Made by a program: the position numbers and the translations under genes. The notes below the pieces were generated by a model. The model was not told the origin of the DNA. It saw nothing but the letters and a program-made list of their open reading frames with translations, and did not search any database. A DNA stretch of 41,917 nt from Dehalococcoidia bacterium (lineage in GTDB: Bacteria > Chloroflexota > Dehalococcoidia > GIF9 > AB-539-J10), in assembly GCA_009619075.1 (NCBI GenBank), contig WJOY01000009.1, positions 1 to 41,917 of the forward strand. The letters are read 5' to 3'. Shown here piece by piece: positions 1-7,677 of this stretch. The stretch's first letter is position 1; the number at the start of each line of letters is the position of its first letter.

Positions 1-22
1 CTTGTTTCCAGCTCAATCTTTT

Positions 23-691
23 TCATAGAGATTGCTTCGTCGCTTCCCCTTCGCTTTGCTCAGGGCTTCGGCTTACCCTCGCAATGACCCCTTGGTAGGA
101 AGTATCATTAAATGCTACCAAACGCGGCCCATAATCCTCAAACTCAAGGATGCTTACCCCTCCAAGGTCTACCTTGAATTTGGCGAGATAGTCCAGCGGT
201 AAATCCAAAGCTTTAAAGATGATAGCCAAGATGACAAAGTAATGGCTGACAGCTACCACCATGCCATCTTTATGCTCTGCTAACAAACGTTCGATGCTCG
301 CCCAGGATCTTTCCTGTAGCTCAACAAGGCTTTCCCCACCAGGCAACCTTTCCGACCCTCCCCCCTGCCACCACCGCATCAAGAACTGGCTAAAGGTAGT
401 GCTCAAACTAGACACAGACAAACCCTCCAATTCACCAAAACTAATCCCCTTAAGTCCGGCATCAATTTCTACAGGCAATTGATGCTGGCTAGCTATAGCC
501 TCGGCTGTACTTACAGCTCGCTTTAGGGAACTGGAAATTATGGCATCAATATTCTTATCCTTTAGCCATGAGGCTAACTTATTAGCTTGTTTTAACCCAG
601 CCTCGCTTAACTCAGTATCGCTGCCGCTTCCCTGAACACGCCGCTCTTTATTCCAATAAGTTTCACCATGCCTAACTAAGATAAGTTTCAA
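23..691 (-). CDS. Histidine phosphatase (phosphoglycerate mutase-like) family protein
   Basis: The 222-residue protein opens with the LVRHGET motif that carries the phospho-accepting His of the histidine phosphatase superfamily, followed by the usual LSEAGLKQA segment; the second catalytic His fits the VAVSHYF motif near residue 150. Members dephosphorylate small phospho-compounds such as cobalamin-pathway intermediates or sugar phosphates, and the substrate cannot be told from sequence. The start is a TTG preceded by AAAGGAGG at 7 bases spacing, which makes it convincing. The last ~20 residues are encoded by a dispersed repeat (33-93), so the original C-terminus has probably been replaced. 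It is the last gene of the minus-strand block that includes the M48 protease and the CorC-like protein. Confidence 0.85.
   Translation of the reverse strand: MKLILVRHGETYWNKERRVQGSGSDTELSEAGLKQANKLASWLKDKNIDAIISSSLKRAVSTAEAIASQHQLPVEIDAGLKGISFGELEGLSVSSLSTTFSQFLMRWWQGGGSERLPGGESLVELQERSWASIERLLAEHKDGMVVAVSHYFVILAIIFKALDLPLDYLAKFKVDLGGVSILEFEDYGPRLVAFNDTSYQGVIARVSRSPEQSEGEATKQSL
33..93. repeat. Dispersed short repeat copy, read into the phosphatase C-terminus
   Basis: The stretch with GCTTCGTCGCTTCCCCTTCG, TTTGCTCAGGG and CTCGCAATGAC resembles the other small repeats at 2265-2338, 15042-15155 and 16384-16417, which share a CTTCGCTTTGCTCAGG-like core and an AATGAC end. It forms the 3' end of the phosphatase reading frame. 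I recognise this type of short interspersed element from anaerobic Chloroflexota and related genomes, but its mobility is not shown here. Confidence 0.55.
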
Positions 692-728
692 GAAATTGCC
701 TCCTTTATCAGCTATCAGCTATCAGTTT

Positions 729-1670
729 TCAGCTAGGGACTGACTGCTGAATGCTTTTATGAACTAACTTCACTCTCTCCCCATAAGAGGGATGGTCATA
801 AAATAAAATCTTTGCCCACTTACCAGGCTCAGCTTCAATCAAGTTCTGGTCAGTTAACTTAGTCATCAAGCCAATGAAAGCTTGAGGATTATTGCTTAGC
901 TTCAGTGCAGCCTCGTCTGCTGCCAGTTCAATGCGACGATTATACCAATTAAGAAGTGGCTGTAATATCAACATAAACACAGCTAAAACCAGAACTAGCC
1001 AAGGAAAGCCAGCCACATCACTTATCCCTTGGAAGGAAAATAACACCACTCCAGCCGTAAGAGCTAGACTGGTTAAATAAAATGCCAGCAAAAAGGCGAC
1101 TGGCCGAATCAGCATGAGCTTAGGAATATCGCGATGAATGTGGTGACCTAGCTCGTGAGCTAAAGTTACCTCTATCTCATCAAATGAATAACTCTGGAGC
1201 AAGGTATCACTGATAATAACACGTCTGGATTTGCCCCAGCCACTCAACATGGCATTGGCTGTAGTGGCTTTACTACTTAGATTCATGCTAAGCACATCCT
1301 TAACATCAACCTTAGCTCGCCTGGACAGATTCGCCAACCTCTCTTTAAGCTCTCCTTCCTTCAGAGGTTCCAATTTGAAGAACAGGGATATAAGAAGCGT
1401 AGGGGCTAGACAGGTGAGAAACAGAGTCAGCAAAAACATAATTAATCCCACAGCTAACCACCACAATGAAGGGAGACGTCCCATAAGCCAGTAAATAACT
1501 GTGACCAGACACAAGCCCAATAACAATCCCAGAGGTAAAGATTTAGCTTTGTCTTTCAGCCAGCCGACCACATTTTGGGTTGACAAGCCGTAGCGATGAG
1601 GCAACACAAAGTCCTGATAATAGCCCAGCGGTGCCACGATTATACCATAGCCTAATACTAGAATCATCAA
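729..1670 (-). pseudogene. M48 (Ste24-like) membrane metalloprotease, C-terminal part of a split gene
   Basis: The 313 residues hold the zinc protease motif HELGHHIHRD, the downstream glutamate ligand in ELAADEAAL, and several hydrophobic segments, as in M48 CAAX-protease/HtpX-like enzymes. Its first ~70 residues repeat the end of the upstream fragment (1667-2092) because of a 224-bp tandem duplication. The first fragment stops at TGA (1669-1667) and this frame begins with TTG (1670) or ATG (1667) in a TGATG overlap, so translational coupling could still make a catalytic half lacking the first membrane segment. Whether activity survives is unknown. I call it a broken gene because 224 is not a multiple of three. 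Confidence 0.8.
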
Positions 1671-1898
1671 ATATCAGCTAACCACCACAATGAAGGGAGC
1701 CATTCCATAAGCCAGTAAATAACTGTGACCAGACACAAGCCCAATACCAATCCCAGGAGTAAAGATTTAGCTTTGTCTTTCAGCCAGCCGATCACATTTT
1801 GGGTTGACAAGCCATAGCGATGAGGCAACACAAAGTCTTGATAATAGCCCAGCGGCGCCATGATTATTCCATAGCCTAATACTAGAATCAGCAAATAT
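1451..1898. repeat. 224-bp tandem duplication splitting the M48 protease gene
   Basis: Copies at 1451-1674 and 1675-1898 match over their full length with roughly a dozen substitutions (about 94 percent identity by eye), both starting at CAGCTAACCACCACAATGAA and ending at CAAATAT. Since 224 leaves a remainder of two when divided by three, the duplication shifts the reading frame of the protease. The divergence between copies implies that the event is not very recent, or that it recombined with a related gene. Confidence 0.9.
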
Positions 1899-2092
1899 AA
1901 GGCTGCTGACCATGGAGAAGCAAAGGGCAAAAAACTAACTAGCCTAGCGGAAACTCCTGTAAAGAGAAGAGCTAGTAGCAAAATAGCCCCTATCCCTAGC
2001 TCAAGAGATAGCAGACGCCGTGAGAGCTTACTATATTCCCGAGCTTTTTGCTGGCGAGCTGGGTCAGGGGCATTCTGAGCTAGAGTCATCAT
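1667..2092 (-). pseudogene. M48 (Ste24-like) membrane metalloprotease, N-terminal part of a split gene
   Basis: The 141 residues contain two or three hydrophobic segments and the motif GYYQDFVLPHRYGLSTQNV, typical of the N-terminal region of Ste24-type M48 proteases just before the catalytic domain. The reading frame runs into the second copy of a 224-bp duplication and stops after WWLADI. The continuation with the HELGH motif lies in the next frame (729-1670). Before the duplication a single protein of about 380 residues would have been made. It lies 29 bp downstream of the DUF2344 gene in the same block. Confidence 0.8.
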
Positions 2093-2121
2093 GTCTAGTC
2101 GCCTGAGGCTATTCCCCAGGC

Positions 2122-2850
2122 TCAGGGAGACATTCCTTTCAAAATGAGCTTGGTACGGTGAATAGCTTCAGGATATTGGGGGAAACCCAAGGCAACAACT
2201 ACCTGTTCTGGCCTACCGCTACCTTTAGCATCACAGCGCAATCTCATTCCCAAAATACATATAGACCCTTCACGGAGCCTGCCCTGAGCAAGATTCTTCG
2301 GTCGCTTCTCTCCCTCAGAATGACAAGCAGCGAAGGGTTCAGGATGGTGGCCGATAACCCATAAATCATCTATTAAGTCTCGCAAATCATATAGCTTCAT
2401 TTTGTCACCTCGGGAGTGATGCCAGGGTAACTCCCTGGCCTGAAGCAAGGAGTGAAGTGAGGCCTCTACATCTTGCTTGCTTTTCCCTGACTTTACCTCA
2501 ACACGGTACTCGGCGAAAGCAAGGCAAGATTGGAGCGAGGGGATATTTAGCCCTACCTGCCAGGCATCGAATATCTCAAACCCGCAAGGCAATTGACTCT
2601 TCACCCACATCATAAGAGATTGAGGAGGCATCCAGCAACTTAGCCATACATCCATGAGTTCAGCCTCACTGGTTACCCCTACAGCTAAAGGCGCTGCGAG
2701 TGAAATTCGTGGATGGGGGGTAAAACCTTGAGAATAAGCCAAAGGTATTTTTGCCCGCCTGAATGCCCTTTCCCAAAACCTCACCACATCAAGATGAGAA
2801 ATAAACTTAACCTCATCCCCACGACCAAACCTAAGACGCAGGCGTTGCAT
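2122..2850 (-). CDS. DUF2344 / TIGR03936 radical SAM-linked protein
   Basis: The N-terminus (LRLRFGRGDEVKFISHLDVV, then FTPHPRISLAAPLAVGVTSE) is characteristic of DUF2344, a domain usually fused to or beside a B12-binding radical SAM protein and often near ribonuclease G. Its biochemical role is not established. No radical SAM partner lies in the window. It overlaps the end of the CorC-like gene by 20 bp, so the two are cotranscribed. Between about residues 170 and 196 the protein carries a segment (PFAACHSEGEKRP and on) that is the in-frame translation of a dispersed repeat (2265-2338); after it the family-like sequence resumes to the C-terminus. Confidence 0.8.
   Translation of the reverse strand: MQRLRLRFGRGDEVKFISHLDVVRFWERAFRRAKIPLAYSQGFTPHPRISLAAPLAVGVTSEAELMDVWLSCWMPPQSLMMWVKSQLPCGFEIFDAWQVGLNIPSLQSCLAFAEYRVEVKSGKSKQDVEASLHSLLQARELPWHHSRGDKMKLYDLRDLIDDLWVIGHHPEPFAACHSEGEKRPKNLAQGRLREGSICILGMRLRCDAKGSGRPEQVVVALGFPQYPEAIHRTKLILKGMSP
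2265..2338. repeat. Dispersed short repeat inserted in frame in the DUF2344 gene
   Basis: About 74 bp bounded by ACCCTTC (2265-2271) and its inverse GAAGGGT (2332-2338), with the core AGATTCTTCGG and CTCAGAATGACAAGC. The same core occurs at 15110-15150. On the minus strand it is read without a stop as part of the DUF2344 protein, adding about 25 residues. Confidence 0.7.
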
Positions 2851-4108
2851 CTTTTTCCCTGGTCACCATAACTTTCTCTATCTTCACCCCTCGCATTTCA
2901 GTGATAACGAATTTCAGGTTCCGATACTTCAATTGCTCACCTTGCCTGGGTATCCGCCCAAGACAGCTCAGAATAAAGCCCGCCACAGTCTCATAATCAC
3001 CAAGAGGCAGTTCTAGTCCTAGTTCATCGTTAGCCTCCTCCACCCGGAATCCACCATCCAACTGAAAGACATTATCACCGGTTACCACGAAGTCCCTATC
3101 TTCCTTAATCAATTCATGCCGAATATCGCCCACAATCTCCTCAGTGAGCTGCCCCAAGGTAACCATTCCAGCTATACCCCCAAATTCATCGACAACAATT
3201 ACTACGTGATAACCGCCGTCTCTTATCTCGGTGAGAAGCTCTCCCAGATGCTTGCTCTCTGGCACAAAGTGAGCCGGTCGTATCAAACCATCAATAACAA
3301 TTTCTTCGCTTGCACAGTTATCAGTTAACTTCATAAGCACATCTTTAGCAAACAAGATACCCACCACATTATCAGTATTATCTTTATAGACGGGAAAGCG
3401 GCTATAAGGCGTTTGAGCATAGATAGCTAGAAAAACGCTTAGCTTCGTTCCTTGCTCTACCCAGGCGATTTCCGTCCTGGGAATCATTACCTTACTTACC
3501 GGGCGATCAGTAAACTCAAACACTTTGTGCAGCATCTCTGCCTCATCCTCTTCTACCACTCCTTCATCCTCACCGGCGCTTATAACGGAGCGTATCTCAC
3601 CCTCGCTCACTAGCTTCCTATCCTCCTCAGTCTCAGCCACCATTTTAATAAACCCTAAACCAATACGATCCAATGCCAAGACAAAGGGATAAAGGCACCA
3701 CTCTATTATCCTCACTGGATTAATATAAAGCAGCGATAGTCGCTGAGCACGGTGGACAGCTAAAGTCTTGGGGATAACCTCTCCAAAAACTAAAATCAAG
3801 GCTGTCACTCCAACAGTGGCTATGATTGGCCCCCATGGCAAGCCAAAGACAGCCACTGCCATAATAGTGCCCAGCGTAGCTGCCGCCACATTTACCAAAT
3901 TATTACCTAATAAAACAGTGGCTAAAAACCTCTCTGGTCTATCAGCAGCTTTAGCTAGCTGCCTTGCTCCCTTAACACCGCTTTCTACCAGATATCTTAT
4001 GCGAAGCTTGGGCAGAGAGATAAAAGCTGCCTCAGCACTGGAAAAGAAAGCTGACAGAGCTAAGCAGAGTAGAAAGGCTAACAAAAGCCAACTATCGGCG
4101 TCGTCCAC
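2831..4108 (-). CDS. CNNM/CorC (hemolysin C) family membrane protein
   Basis: The 425 residues have the three-part layout of this family: an N-terminal DUF21/CNNM membrane domain of about 4 hydrophobic segments (residues 1-170, starting LLLAFLLCLALSAFFSSAEAAF), a CBS-domain pair (about 200-330, with KVMIPRTEI and VVDEFGGIAGMVTLGQL), and a C-terminal CorC/HlyC domain (about 345-420). Family members are implicated in Mg2+/Co2+ export or resistance; the ion is not provable here. It is the first gene of the minus-strand block and diverges from the Rrf2 gene across a ~200-bp regulatory region. Confidence 0.9.
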   Translation of the reverse strand: MDDADSWLLLAFLLCLALSAFFSSAEAAFISLPKLRIRYLVESGVKGARQLAKAADRPERFLATVLLGNNLVNVAAATLGTIMAVAVFGLPWGPIIATVGVTALILVFGEVIPKTLAVHRAQRLSLLYINPVRIIEWCLYPFVLALDRIGLGFIKMVAETEEDRKLVSEGEIRSVISAGEDEGVVEEDEAEMLHKVFEFTDRPVSKVMIPRTEIAWVEQGTKLSVFLAIYAQTPYSRFPVYKDNTDNVVGILFAKDVLMKLTDNCASEEIVIDGLIRPAHFVPESKHLGELLTEIRDGGYHVVIVVDEFGGIAGMVTLGQLTEEIVGDIRHELIKEDRDFVVTGDNVFQLDGGFRVEEANDELGLELPLGDYETVAGFILSCLGRIPRQGEQLKYRNLKFVITEMRGVKIEKVMVTREKDATPAS

Positions 4109-4173
4109 CTATCACCACCCCCCAAATCCTCCGCTAAATAAACTGACCATACTTTTACAATTAAACCCTTGGG

Positions 4174-4202
4174 TTAAAATCTTCCCTTATATAAGTTATA
4201 AT
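4174..4202 (+). promoter_or_regulatory. Candidate promoter for the Rrf2/Fe-S block
   Basis: TTAAAA (4174-4179) and TATAAT (4197-4202) are separated by 17 bases. The -10 is perfect and the -35 is weak. It lies about 100 bp upstream of the Rrf2 start and just before the two inverted repeats, so the leader would contain both. Confidence 0.45.
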
Positions 4203-4216
4203 AACATTAGCTAGCA

Positions 4217-4247
4217 AGCCTGTCAAAACAAAAACTTTTGACAGGCT
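4217..4247 (+). promoter_or_regulatory. Perfect 12-bp inverted repeat in the Rrf2 leader
   Basis: AGCCTGTCAAAA (4217-4228) and TTTTGACAGGCT (4236-4247) surround a 7-base loop. There is no U-run after it on either strand, so it is not a simple terminator. It could be an RNA hairpin in the leader or a protein binding site. Confidence 0.5.
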
Positions 4248-4269
4248 CCCAATCCTATGATATTGTAGG

Positions 4270-4296
4270 CTTTGTTGATTATTTTGGTCAACAAAG
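4270..4296 (+). promoter_or_regulatory. Candidate Rrf2 operator
   Basis: CTTTGTTGA (4270-4278) and TCAACAAAG (4288-4296) are perfect 9-bp arms 9 bases apart, 10 bp before the Rrf2 start codon. Rrf2 regulators often bind a dyad in their own control region, so autoregulation is a reasonable inference. Confidence 0.5.
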
Positions 4297-4306
4297 CAGG
4301 GATTCA

Positions 4307-4777
4307 ATGAAGCTCTCCGCTAAAGGACGGTATGGAACCAGAGCGCTTTTAGATTTAGCCCTTCACTGGGGTGAGGGACTAGTTCCATTGAAAGATGTTG
4401 CTCGAAGACAAGAGATTCCACTGCCCTACCTGGAGCATTTAATCGCGCCTCTTATAGCAGCGGGAATAATAAAGAGCACTCGCGGGCCTCGGGGTGGAGT
4501 TTCACTGCTCAAGCACCCAGAGGAGATTAAGCTCAGCGAGGTGATTCAACTTCTCGAGGGCTCGATTGCTCCGGTAGAGTGTGTCGATAATCCAAAGTCA
4601 TATCCTTGTTCAGACCTTTGTGTCACTCGCGACATCTGGGGTGAGGTAAAAAAAGCCATAGACGGAGTTTTAGAATCTACGACTTTACAGGATCTGGTCG
4701 AGCGGCAAACTAGGAAAGAGGCAACTGCCAGGTGTAAAGTCAGAGAGGTAGTATGCCAGCTAAGATTGACAAAGTAG
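4307..4777 (+). CDS. Rrf2 family transcriptional regulator, IscR-like
   Basis: Starting at ATG 4307 (MKLSAKGRYGTRALLDLALH), the 156-residue protein matches the Rrf2 winged-helix family over its whole length. The upstream in-frame codons from 4238 would read through the operator dyad, so I reject that longer start. C92, C101 and C105 sit where IscR binds its [2Fe-2S] cluster (C92, C98, C104), so Fe-S or redox sensing is likely though the spacing differs. Next to NifU-like and SufC/SufB-like genes, it probably regulates Fe-S assembly. Two further cysteines near the C-terminus (ARCKVREVVC) are unexplained. Confidence 0.88.
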   Translation: MKLSAKGRYGTRALLDLALHWGEGLVPLKDVARRQEIPLPYLEHLIAPLIAAGIIKSTRGPRGGVSLLKHPEEIKLSEVIQLLEGSIAPVECVDNPKSYPCSDLCVTRDIWGEVKKAIDGVLESTTLQDLVERQTRKEATARCKVREVVCQLRLTK

Positions 4778-4835
4778 ACTTGTTTCTTGCCCGGAGATAA
4801 AATAGCCTTAATAAAAGAAGTCCTATTGAAATGCA

Positions 4836-4916
4836 AAATGACAGAGCAAAAGTTAAAAAGTTTGCATTTTGAATTGTCATTTTGACTCTTGCCCTTTGAT
4901 TTTTAATTTTCTATAG
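4836..4916. repeat. Low-complexity dispersed repeat between Rrf2 and NifU-like genes
   Basis: The stretch has alternating blocks such as TGCAAAATGACA, TTTGCATTTTGAATTGTCAT and TTTGATTTTTAATTTTC, partly inverted copies of each other. I recognise this as a widespread intergenic repeat style in environmental anaerobes. No gene is seen in 4778-4984. Confidence 0.4.
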
Positions 4917-4984
4917 GGAATCTATGTTTCGAGCAATGTCGGAGTTTATAGTAGAGGCTGAAGCTAGAAGGAAGGAGGTTAATT

Positions 4985-5203
4985 ATGCGAGAGAAGATAG
5001 AAGCAGCACTAGAGCAAATAAGACCTGCTTTGCTAGCAGATGGCGGTGATGTCCAGCTGGTAGATGTCAGCAACGGTGTGGTCAAGGTGAAGCTCACCGG
5101 TGCCTGCGGAGGCTGTCCAATGGCGACCATAACCTTGCGACAGGGAATTGAGCGTGTGCTTAAAGAGCAAGTGCCTGAAGTTAAGGAAGTGATTGCCATC
5201 TGA
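4985..5203 (+). CDS. NifU C-terminal domain (Nfu-type) Fe-S scaffold protein
   Basis: The 72 residues form a single Nfu domain (IRPALLADGGDVQLVDV, then TGACGGCPMATITLRQGIE) with the cluster-binding pair C41-x2-C44. Nfu proteins hold and pass on [4Fe-4S] clusters. A strong AAGGAGG ribosome binding site lies 5 bases upstream of ATG. Its position between the IscR-like regulator and the SmsC/SmsB pair supports a role in cluster assembly. A stand-alone domain of this length is normal in anaerobic bacteria and archaea. Confidence 0.92.
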   Translation: MREKIEAALEQIRPALLADGGDVQLVDVSNGVVKVKLTGACGGCPMATITLRQGIERVLKEQVPEVKEVIAI

Positions 5204-5257
5204 TTAAAGGACTATGCTATAAGAAAGAGACAAAAGGGGAACTAGCTAGGGACTGAA

Positions 5258-5542
5258 ATGCCAAAGGCTTTTATTTGTCATTCTTGTGATGAGAGAGTGG
5301 AATTCTCCCCTGAGAAGCGACCTTGCGAGGCGCTCAGCGGCTGGCTTACGGTTTCGCACTGGAAAGGCTTGGGAGCAGTTGAGCAGTACAATTTCTGTTC
5401 CTTTACTTGCCTTAAAAGATGGGCAGATGCTCAGGTTCCCAAAATCCCCGAGGTGTTCCTAAAGGCTTTTGAGAGAAAAAGGGATAAAAAAAGAAAGGCT
5501 ATGCGAGGAAAATACAACCTTGAAGGAGGAATCGCTCCATGA
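5258..5542 (+). CDS. Small cysteine-rich zinc-binding protein of unknown function
   Basis: The 94-residue basic protein has CHSC near the N-terminus and a second cluster FCSFTC-LKRW around residue 47, resembling a treble-clef or MYM-type zinc knuckle. The C-terminal third is strongly charged (KAFERKRDKKRKAMRGKY). I do not recognise a named family. It sits in line between the Nfu and FmdB-like genes, with 54 and 91 bp gaps. Confidence 0.6.
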   Translation: MPKAFICHSCDERVEFSPEKRPCEALSGWLTVSHWKGLGAVEQYNFCSFTCLKRWADAQVPKIPEVFLKAFERKRDKKRKAMRGKYNLEGGIAP

Positions 5543-5633
5543 GAGGATCGGGGCTTCCCAATAACCCCAGAAACAAAATGCCCTTCCAGCGGTTCATAAT
5601 TTTTATGTTTGAAGAGGAGATCGAGCGGTAAAA

Positions 5634-5867
5634 ATGCCTATCTATGAATATTTTTGTCCACATTGTAATCTTAAGTTTGAATTACTTCGCCCCTTATCCC
5701 AGTCAGACGAAATTGCCTCTTGTCCTTATTGTCATAACGGCGCTAAGCGAATGTTCTCTTCCTTCGCTTGCCCTTCTAACCACACGGAAGAGGAATCCGC
5801 CTCGATCGGTGGAAGTTCCCCTTGCAGCACATGCTCTGCCGTAAGCTGTGCTGCTTGCAAAAGATAG
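5634..5867 (+). CDS. FmdB-family zinc ribbon protein
   Basis: The sequence opens MPIYEYFCPHCNLKFE and continues to CPYC, the FmdB/CxxC_CxxC_SSSS putative regulatory zinc ribbon. The C-terminal tail is cysteine-rich (PCSTCSAVSCAACKR), as in many members. The function of this family is not firmly known; an early link to formamidase regulation gave the name. It lies directly upstream of the SmsC gene, 36 bp before its preferred start. Confidence 0.85.
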   Translation: MPIYEYFCPHCNLKFELLRPLSQSDEIASCPYCHNGAKRMFSSFACPSNHTEEESASIGGSSPCSTCSAVSCAACKR

Positions 5868-5903
5868 TGCCATCGGCGATTGAAACCAAAGGAGAATGAG
5901 CAA

Positions 5904-6620
5904 GTGTTAGAAGTAAAAGGGCTTAAACTAACGCTAAATGGCAAGCCTATAATCAACGGTTTAAATCTAGAAGTGAAGAAGGGCAAGATACATGGCTTAT
6001 TGGGGGTAAACGGGACTGGAAAGACAACGCTGGCTAACTTACTAATGGGGATAGGTTACCCAGATGAGGGAAGCATAATATTTGAAGGTCGAGATATCAC
6101 CAAGTGCACAATTTCAGAGAGGGCAAGGATGGGGATAACTCTGGCCTGGCAAGAGCCGGCAAAGTTTGAAGGGCTTAGCATAAAGGAATATTTGAAGTTA
6201 AGCAGGAATTTGGACTCAAACGAGAGCGAAAGTTATCTCTGGATGGTCGGGCTTTCCCCAGCAGAATATCTAAATCGAGCCGTTGATGTGAGCCTAAGCG
6301 GAGGAGAGAGAAAAAGGGTGGAGCTTGCCTCCGTCCTGGCTATGAAACCGAAATTGGCTATTTTAGACGAGCCTGATTCTGGCATAGATGTAATCTCACT
6401 GCCCCATATCATGAATGGGATAGTTGAAATGAGTAAACAAGGCTCTGCGGTGCTTTTAATCACGCATAGTGAAACAGGCATAGAAATAGCAAATGGGGTC
6501 TCTGTGATGTGTGCCGGAAAGATAATTAATACCGGAGCACCAGAGGAGATGTGTCAGTGGTTTAAGAATAATTGCCGGACATGTGACCATATCGGTGAGC
6601 CAGCTTATGAGGGGGCTTAA
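5904..6620 (+). CDS. smsC: SufC-like Fe-S assembly ATPase (SmsC type)
   Basis: An ABC ATPase of 238 residues with Walker A GVNGTGKTT, the signature LSGGERKRVE and Walker B LAILDEPDSGID, whose closest match by eye is SufC. SufC-type ATPases drive cluster assembly on a SufB-type scaffold. I prefer GTG 5904 because AAAGGAG stands 9 bases before it; a TTG at 5880 is in frame but lacks a ribosome binding site. The gene is followed after 3 bp by the SufB-like gene. The bare C-B pair without SufD, SufS or SufE matches the SUF-like minimal system (Sms) described for anaerobes. Confidence 0.88.
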   Translation: MLEVKGLKLTLNGKPIINGLNLEVKKGKIHGLLGVNGTGKTTLANLLMGIGYPDEGSIIFEGRDITKCTISERARMGITLAWQEPAKFEGLSIKEYLKLSRNLDSNESESYLWMVGLSPAEYLNRAVDVSLSGGERKRVELASVLAMKPKLAILDEPDSGIDVISLPHIMNGIVEMSKQGSAVLLITHSETGIEIANGVSVMCAGKIINTGAPEEMCQWFKNNCRTCDHIGEPAYEGA

Positions 6621-6623
6621 GAA

Positions 6624-7571
6624 ATGATTGTTGTCAACGAATACGAAGCGATACTCGAAGCCTACGGTAAGGCAGGTGGGAGTCTTGATGCCCTAAGAAG
6701 CAAGGAAGTAGGCAATCTTGTTATCCATAAAAATAGAGTCCTCAGTGCTAACGAGGTCAAAGGGATAAAAGTAGAGACAGAAGAGACAGAAACTGGTGTT
6801 AATATCTACTTTTTAGTGGAGGAAGGGGCGAAAATCAAATACCCAGTCCACTTATGCTTTGGTGTTTTGCCTAAGGAGGGGCTGCAGGAAATTATATTGA
6901 GAGTAGAGGCACAAGCCAACAGCGAGGTAACCGTGATTGCCCATTGTATTTTCCCCAATGCCATCAATGTAATACATAAAATGGACGCCGATATAAAAAT
7001 TGGGAATAACGCCAAGTTTTGCTACCAAGAAACTCATTATCATGGGGAGTCCGGCGGAGTTAAGGTTATCCCAAAGGCAAAAATCGAGGTAGGCAAGCAA
7101 GGTGTCTGGCAAAGCACCTTCACCTTGATCGAAGGCTGCGTGGGCATGTTGGACTACGACTTTGAGATTTTTGGCGAGGAGAAAAGCATAAATGAGCTTT
7201 TAGTAAAGATCTTTGGTAAAAAGGAAGACGATATAAAAATCGTAGAGAAAATCCACCTTGATGGAAGAGGAGCCAGGGGTTTGGCAAAAAGTCGTCTGGT
7301 ATTAAACGATAACGCCAAAGCAGTGGTTATGGGCGAAACGTACGGCAATGCCCCTTTTGCCAGAGGTCATGTTGACTGCCTCGAAATCGTGAATGGAAAA
7401 GGAGTGATAGCAAGAGCAATACCAATAGTATATGTGAAGAATGAGCAGGCAAAGGTTACTCATGAAGCCGCTATAGGTAGTATAGATAAGAAGCAGATGC
7501 AAACATTGATGGCAAGGGGATTAAATGAGGAAGAGGCAGTTGACGTCATCGTAAAAGGTATATTGCAGTGA
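6624..7571 (+). CDS. smsB: SufB/SufD core-domain Fe-S scaffold (SmsB type)
   Basis: At 315 residues this is much shorter than SufB (about 470) and consists of the beta-helical core alone, with the family end EEAVDVIVKGILQ and the HEAAIGSIDKKQMQTLMARGL segment. This length is that of SmsB, the scaffold in the two-gene minimal system. It probably works with the ATPase encoded 3 bp upstream. Cysteines that could ligate a cluster are few (ALAHCIFP, NAKFC, DCLEIV). No desulfurase gene is nearby, so sulfur might come from free sulfide, which suits the sulfide-based neighbours at 14-17 kb. Confidence 0.88.
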   Translation: MIVVNEYEAILEAYGKAGGSLDALRSKEVGNLVIHKNRVLSANEVKGIKVETEETETGVNIYFLVEEGAKIKYPVHLCFGVLPKEGLQEIILRVEAQANSEVTVIAHCIFPNAINVIHKMDADIKIGNNAKFCYQETHYHGESGGVKVIPKAKIEVGKQGVWQSTFTLIEGCVGMLDYDFEIFGEEKSINELLVKIFGKKEDDIKIVEKIHLDGRGARGLAKSRLVLNDNAKAVVMGETYGNAPFARGHVDCLEIVNGKGVIARAIPIVYVKNEQAKVTHEAAIGSIDKKQMQTLMARGLNEEEAVDVIVKGILQ

Positions 7572-7582
7572 TCGAAGTAAGA

Positions 7583-7640
7583 AAGGACTATCTTTTCGAA
7601 ATATTGCCCTAGGGTTTTTCTTAAGCGGGTGGGGCCAACG
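7583..7640 (+). pseudogene. Remnant of a permease N-terminus
   Basis: The stretch AAGGACTATCTTTTCGAA through GGGTTTTTCTTAAGCGGG aligns with the start of the permease gene at 12184-12240 (KDYLIEVLP ... GFFLSG there; KDYLFEILP ... GFFLSGW here). An internal deletion of about 10 bases breaks the frame. It is a small scar and makes no product. Confidence 0.4.
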
Positions 7641-7677
7641 AGGGTTCTAAATTTTCAAACGAAAGGAGGCTAAAAAC

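Noticed and set aside
706-735. Short tandem CAGCTAT units between the phosphatase and protease genes
   Set aside because: Low-complexity stretch without further structure; not informative.
4217-4247. Rho-independent terminator
   Set aside because: Strong stem but no T-run on either strand; more likely a regulatory hairpin.
4238-4306. Longer N-terminus for the Rrf2 protein
   Set aside because: The extra 23 codons run through the operator dyad, have no ribosome binding site, and add residues not found in the family.
4924-5048. Small frame starting at ATG 4924 before the Nfu gene
   Set aside because: No ribosome binding site and it overlaps the Nfu gene out of frame.
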